In this document: in pieces, positions 42,679 through 44,397 of the stretch
How positions within the stretch are numbered: the stretch's first letter is position 1
Layout of the letters: each line of letters begins with the position of its first letter
Assembly (NCBI GenBank): GCA_003864575.1
Contig: BHES01000014.1
Location: forward strand, 1 to 44,397
Source: Enterobacterales bacterium
GTDB lineage: Bacteria; Pseudomonadota; Gammaproteobacteria; Enterobacterales; Enterobacteriaceae
Length of the DNA: 44,397 nt
Direction of reading: 5' to 3'
Program-made: the position numbers and the translations under genes
The notes under the pieces: model-generated
What the model was told of the DNA's origin: nothing
Database searches by the model: none
What the model saw: only the letters and a program-made list of their open reading frames with translations

Positions 42679-42688
42679 GCGCCCCGTT

Positions 42689-42764
42689 GCCCGGATAGCT
42701 CAGTCGGTAGAGCAAGGGATTGAAAATCCCTGTGTCCTTGGTTCGATTCCGAGTCCGGGCACCA
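42689..42764 (+). tRNA. pheU/pheV-like: tRNA-Phe (anticodon GAA)
   Basis: The 76-nt sequence GCCCGGATAGCTCAGTCGGT and onward to CCGGGCACCA has a full cloverleaf: acceptor GCCCGGA/TCCGGGC, anticodon loop TTGAAAA with GAA at 42722-42724, T loop TTCGATT, and encoded CCA. It sits where E. coli has pheU, a known target for genomic-island integration. A second, degenerate copy of its 3' tail lies 163 bp downstream. Confidence 0.98.
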
Positions 42765-42775
42765 TATTTTAGAAG

Positions 42776-42798
42776 AACCCGCCTATGGCGGGTTTTTT
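42776..42798 (+). terminator. Rho-independent terminator of tRNA-Phe
   Basis: AACCCGCC pairs with GGCGGGTT around TAT and is followed by a T run. It lies 12 bases after the tRNA end. Confidence 0.92.
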
Positions 42799-42821
42799 GC
42801 TTTCTGCAATATGGATGCTCC

Positions 42822-42910
42822 ATCGAACTTCGCTCGATTATTCGTCTCCTCCTGAGACTCACCCCTTCGGGGCCAGCGCAAGCGCTGTTCAAAGACGCTT
42901 CGCGCCTTTG
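42822..42910. repeat. Block of five consecutive small hairpins
   Basis: In order: ATCGA-N7-TCGAT (42822-42838); GTCTC-CTCCT-GAGAC (42844-42858); CCC-C(TTCG)G-GG, a UUCG-type tetraloop (42862-42872); CAGCG-CAAG-CGCTG (42874-42887); and CAAAG-a-CGC-TTC-GCG-c-CTTTG (42890-42910). Spacers are one to five bases. Each is perfect or nearly so. I know of no named family that fits it. Confidence 0.7.
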
Positions 42911-42928
42911 TCCGAGTCTAGGCACCAT
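42911..42928 (+). repeat. Degenerate second copy of the tRNA-Phe 3' tail (possible attachment-site remnant)
   Basis: TCCGAGTCTAGGCACCAT matches the tRNA-Phe tail TCCGAGTCCGGGCACCAT (42748-42765) at 16 of 18 positions, offset 163 bp. The rest of the tRNA body is not recognisable upstream of it. It could be an attR-like site left by integration at the tRNA, or the end of a decayed second tRNA gene. Confidence 0.6.
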
Positions 42929-42937
42929 CTTTAAAGA

Positions 42938-42961
42938 AACCAGCCTAAGGGCTGGTTTTTT
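42938..42961 (+). terminator. Second terminator, following the tail copy
   Basis: AACCAGCC pairs with GGCTGGTT around TAAG and is followed by a T run. The 17-base sequence GGTTTTTTGCTTTCTGC (42954-42970) is identical to that of the tRNA-Phe terminator (42791-42807), at the same 163-bp offset as the tail copy. Confidence 0.9.
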
Positions 42962-43002
42962 GCTTTCTGCTCTTTAGAAATCTCAAACGACTCCCCCACT
43001 TG

Positions 43003-43029
43003 TTGAAACGATCCTGATATTGCTACATT
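43003..43029 (+). promoter_or_regulatory. Candidate promoter of the MccF-like gene
   Basis: TTGAAA (43003-43008) and an extended -10 TGCTACATT (TACATT 43024-43029), 15 bp apart, which is short. It lies 48 bases before the start codon. Confidence 0.35.
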
Positions 43030-43076
43030 GTTTTCCTGGATTTCATTTCTATGTGATGAGAAGTTAAGGACTTACG

Positions 43077-44114
43077 ATGACACAGCCCCGCCCTGAGCTC
43101 TTAGCCAAACCTTTAAAAACCGGTGATACCATTGGGTTTTTCTCGGCCTCTGCGCCAGTGACCGCCACTGCGCCTAATCGCTTCTCGCGTGGAAAGCAAT
43201 TTCTTGAGGAGAAAGGGTTCTCGCTCAAAGCAGGAATATTAACCGGCAAGTCGGACTATTACCGTTCAGGCTCCATTGCCGAACGGGCAGATGAACTTAA
43301 TCAACTCATTCGCGATCCGCAGGTACGCTGCATCATGTCAACTATCGGTGGCAACAACAGTAACTCGTTGCTGCCTTGGTTGGATTATGGTGCGCTGCGG
43401 GCGGACCCAAAGATTATCATTGGTTACTCCGATGCAACGGCATTGCTGGCGGGCATTTATGCCAAAACCGGGCTGATTACTTTTTATGGCCCCGCTCTGG
43501 TCGCCTCTTTCGGTGAATTCCCACCTCTTGTCCATCAGACATATCAGTCGTTTATTGATGTATTGATGCGCCCACAGGCGAGCCACTACCGGTATACCCT
43601 GCCAGTTGAATGGAGTGATGAGCGGCTGAACTGGGATGATATCCAGGCCGTAAGGCCAAAAACCCTTTATAAAAACACCTGCCAATTCGTGGGTGAAGGC
43701 ATCGTTGATGGGCGGGTGATAGGTGGAAACCTAAATACGCTTTCGGGGATTTGGGGCAGTGACTGGATGCCAGAAATTAAGTCGGGCGACATTCTTTTCA
43801 TTGAGGATAGTCTGCTAGACATTGCCACCGTTGAACGTTCGTTTTCGATGCTTAAACTCAACGGTGTGTTTGAAAAGATCAGCGCGATCCTGTTAGGTAA
43901 ACACGAGCTTTTCAATGCTGCTGGCACTGGCCGCCAACCCTACGATGTGTTGCGTGAAGTCCTTGCAGGGCAACCCATGCCAATAGTTGACGGTTTCGAC
44001 TGCTGCCACACCCATCCGATGTTGACTCTGCCGTTAGGCGCAAAACTTCGTATCGATTTCAACCTGAAACAGGTGGATATCATCAGCAGTTATTTGTCTG
44101 ACATGCAGGATTAA
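43077..44114 (+). CDS. MccF-like serine carboxypeptidase (peptidase family S66)
   Basis: A 345-residue protein of the LD-carboxypeptidase/MccF family. The S66 Ser-Glu-His triad is S118 (IIIGYSDATALL), E243 (LFIEDSLLDIA) and H311 (DCCHTHPMLTLPLG); these fall at the same residue numbers as those I recall for plasmid MccF (S118, E243, H311). W186 is also present, at the number reported for the nucleobase-stacking Trp of MccF. MccF cleaves microcin C and its processed aspartyl-nucleotide form, giving immunity. No signal peptide is visible, so it should be cytoplasmic, as MccF is. AAGGA precedes the ATG. It lies between the tRNA-Phe tail copy and an IS630 remnant, with no microcin biosynthesis gene in view. 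A cell-wall-recycling LD-carboxypeptidase role is the alternative. Confidence 0.88.
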   Translation: MTQPRPELLAKPLKTGDTIGFFSASAPVTATAPNRFSRGKQFLEEKGFSLKAGILTGKSDYYRSGSIAERADELNQLIRDPQVRCIMSTIGGNNSNSLLPWLDYGALRADPKIIIGYSDATALLAGIYAKTGLITFYGPALVASFGEFPPLVHQTYQSFIDVLMRPQASHYRYTLPVEWSDERLNWDDIQAVRPKTLYKNTCQFVGEGIVDGRVIGGNLNTLSGIWGSDWMPEIKSGDILFIEDSLLDIATVERSFSMLKLNGVFEKISAILLGKHELFNAAGTGRQPYDVLREVLAGQPMPIVDGFDCCHTHPMLTLPLGAKLRIDFNLKQVDIISSYLSDMQD

Positions 44115-44239
44115 TTACCCGCCGTCAAAGGGTCATATGCATCATAATAACGCCTTATAGGCCGCAGATAGGGCGTACATCATAAAAAATTCCTTTCAAA
44201 ATACGTCACTAAAATTTCCGATCATAATTATATACACAG
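44115..44239. other. AT-rich gap between the MccF-like gene and the IS630-type remnant
   Basis: No gene is seen here. The sequence ACATCATAAAAAATTCC lies at about 44178, and the rest is AT-rich. The right end of the insertion sequence should be in this gap, but I could not identify its terminal inverted repeat without the other end. Confidence 0.4.
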
Positions 44240-44397
44240 TTAACTTGAAGATGCATTTTTCAGCATCTGGAAGTTGTCATTAATTCGGCGTGGCAACGCA
44301 CCAGAAAGTCCCGGTAATATTTCACTAAAAAATCGTCTTATCTCCTCCCGGAACTGCTTTGCTGAAGCGAAGTAACGGTTGTTTCTTACCTCCTCAT
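44240..44397 (-). mobile_element. C-terminal fragment of an IS630-type transposase
   Basis: The minus-strand frame is open from the window edge to a TAA at 44240-44242. It encodes 52 residues: EEVRNNRYFASAKQFREEI, then RRFFSEILPGLSGALPRR and INDNFQMLKNASSS. The NRYFA-x-AKQFREEI, RFF and INDNFQ pattern resembles the C-terminus of IS630-family transposases. The element continues beyond the window, so I cannot tell whether it is intact. The family call rests on recall of the motif and is not tested by search. Confidence 0.65.

Overview
This window is a stretch of ordinary chromosome from a member of the Enterobacterales. Nearly every protein aligns end to end, as I recall them, with Escherichia coli K-12 proteins from the 94-95 minute region (aidB to pheU), and gene order is largely the same. 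Moderate GC content, an AmiB with two C-terminal LysM domains, and the absence of ampC, sugE, the yjfI-yjfC block and cutA point away from E. coli towards Yersiniaceae-like genera (Rahnella, Ewingella, Rouxiella or Serratia relatives). The genus is an inference, not a certainty.

Layout. 1-6.5 kb (minus strand): the 5' part of aidB, then nsrR-rnr-rlmB, purA with a PurR-like box, and yjeT. 6.5-17.4 kb (minus): the long nnr-tsaE-amiB-mutL-miaA-hfq-hflX-hflK-hflC gene string, with overlapping or closely spaced genes. 17.4-25.9 kb: queG (diverging from nnr with overlapping start codons), three identical tRNA-Gly(GCC) genes, orn, rsgA, and the psd-mscM pair. 25.9-33.4 kb: epmA, the fumarate reductase operon frdABCD, lipocalin blc, entericidins ecnB and ecnA, efp and epmB. 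33.4-42.6 kb: a YjeI-like lipoprotein, groSL behind a sigma-32 promoter, fxsA, aspA-dcuA, dsbD and yjdC. 42.7-44.4 kb: tRNA-Phe(GAA), a hairpin-rich segment ending in a second copy of the tRNA tail plus terminator, an MccF-like serine carboxypeptidase gene, and the 3' end of an IS630-type transposase running off the right edge.

Functional groupings. EpmA, EpmB and EF-P are the modification enzymes and the substrate of one translation factor pathway, all within 7.4 kb. FrdABCD, aspartase AspA and the C4-dicarboxylate antiporter DcuA together form an aspartate/fumarate respiration route, with CRP-like and FNR-like sites at their promoters. Hfq, HflX, HflK and HflC, RNase R, RsgA, Orn, RlmB, MiaA, QueG and TsaE make the window rich in RNA and translation quality-control functions.

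Most of the window is conserved core genome, and I found no clearly new multi-gene system. The part most worth following up is the right end: a tRNA-Phe gene with a degenerate second tail 163 bp downstream, a block of five back-to-back small hairpins between them, a self-immunity-type carboxypeptidase gene with the full MccF catalytic triad, and an insertion-sequence remnant. This looks like the edge of a variable region at a tRNA-Phe locus. Other points of interest are the missing cutA (with a possible stub fused upstream of dsbD), a perfect 24-bp palindrome between rnr and rlmB, and a perfect DnaA-box sequence in the gap before the tRNA-Gly genes.
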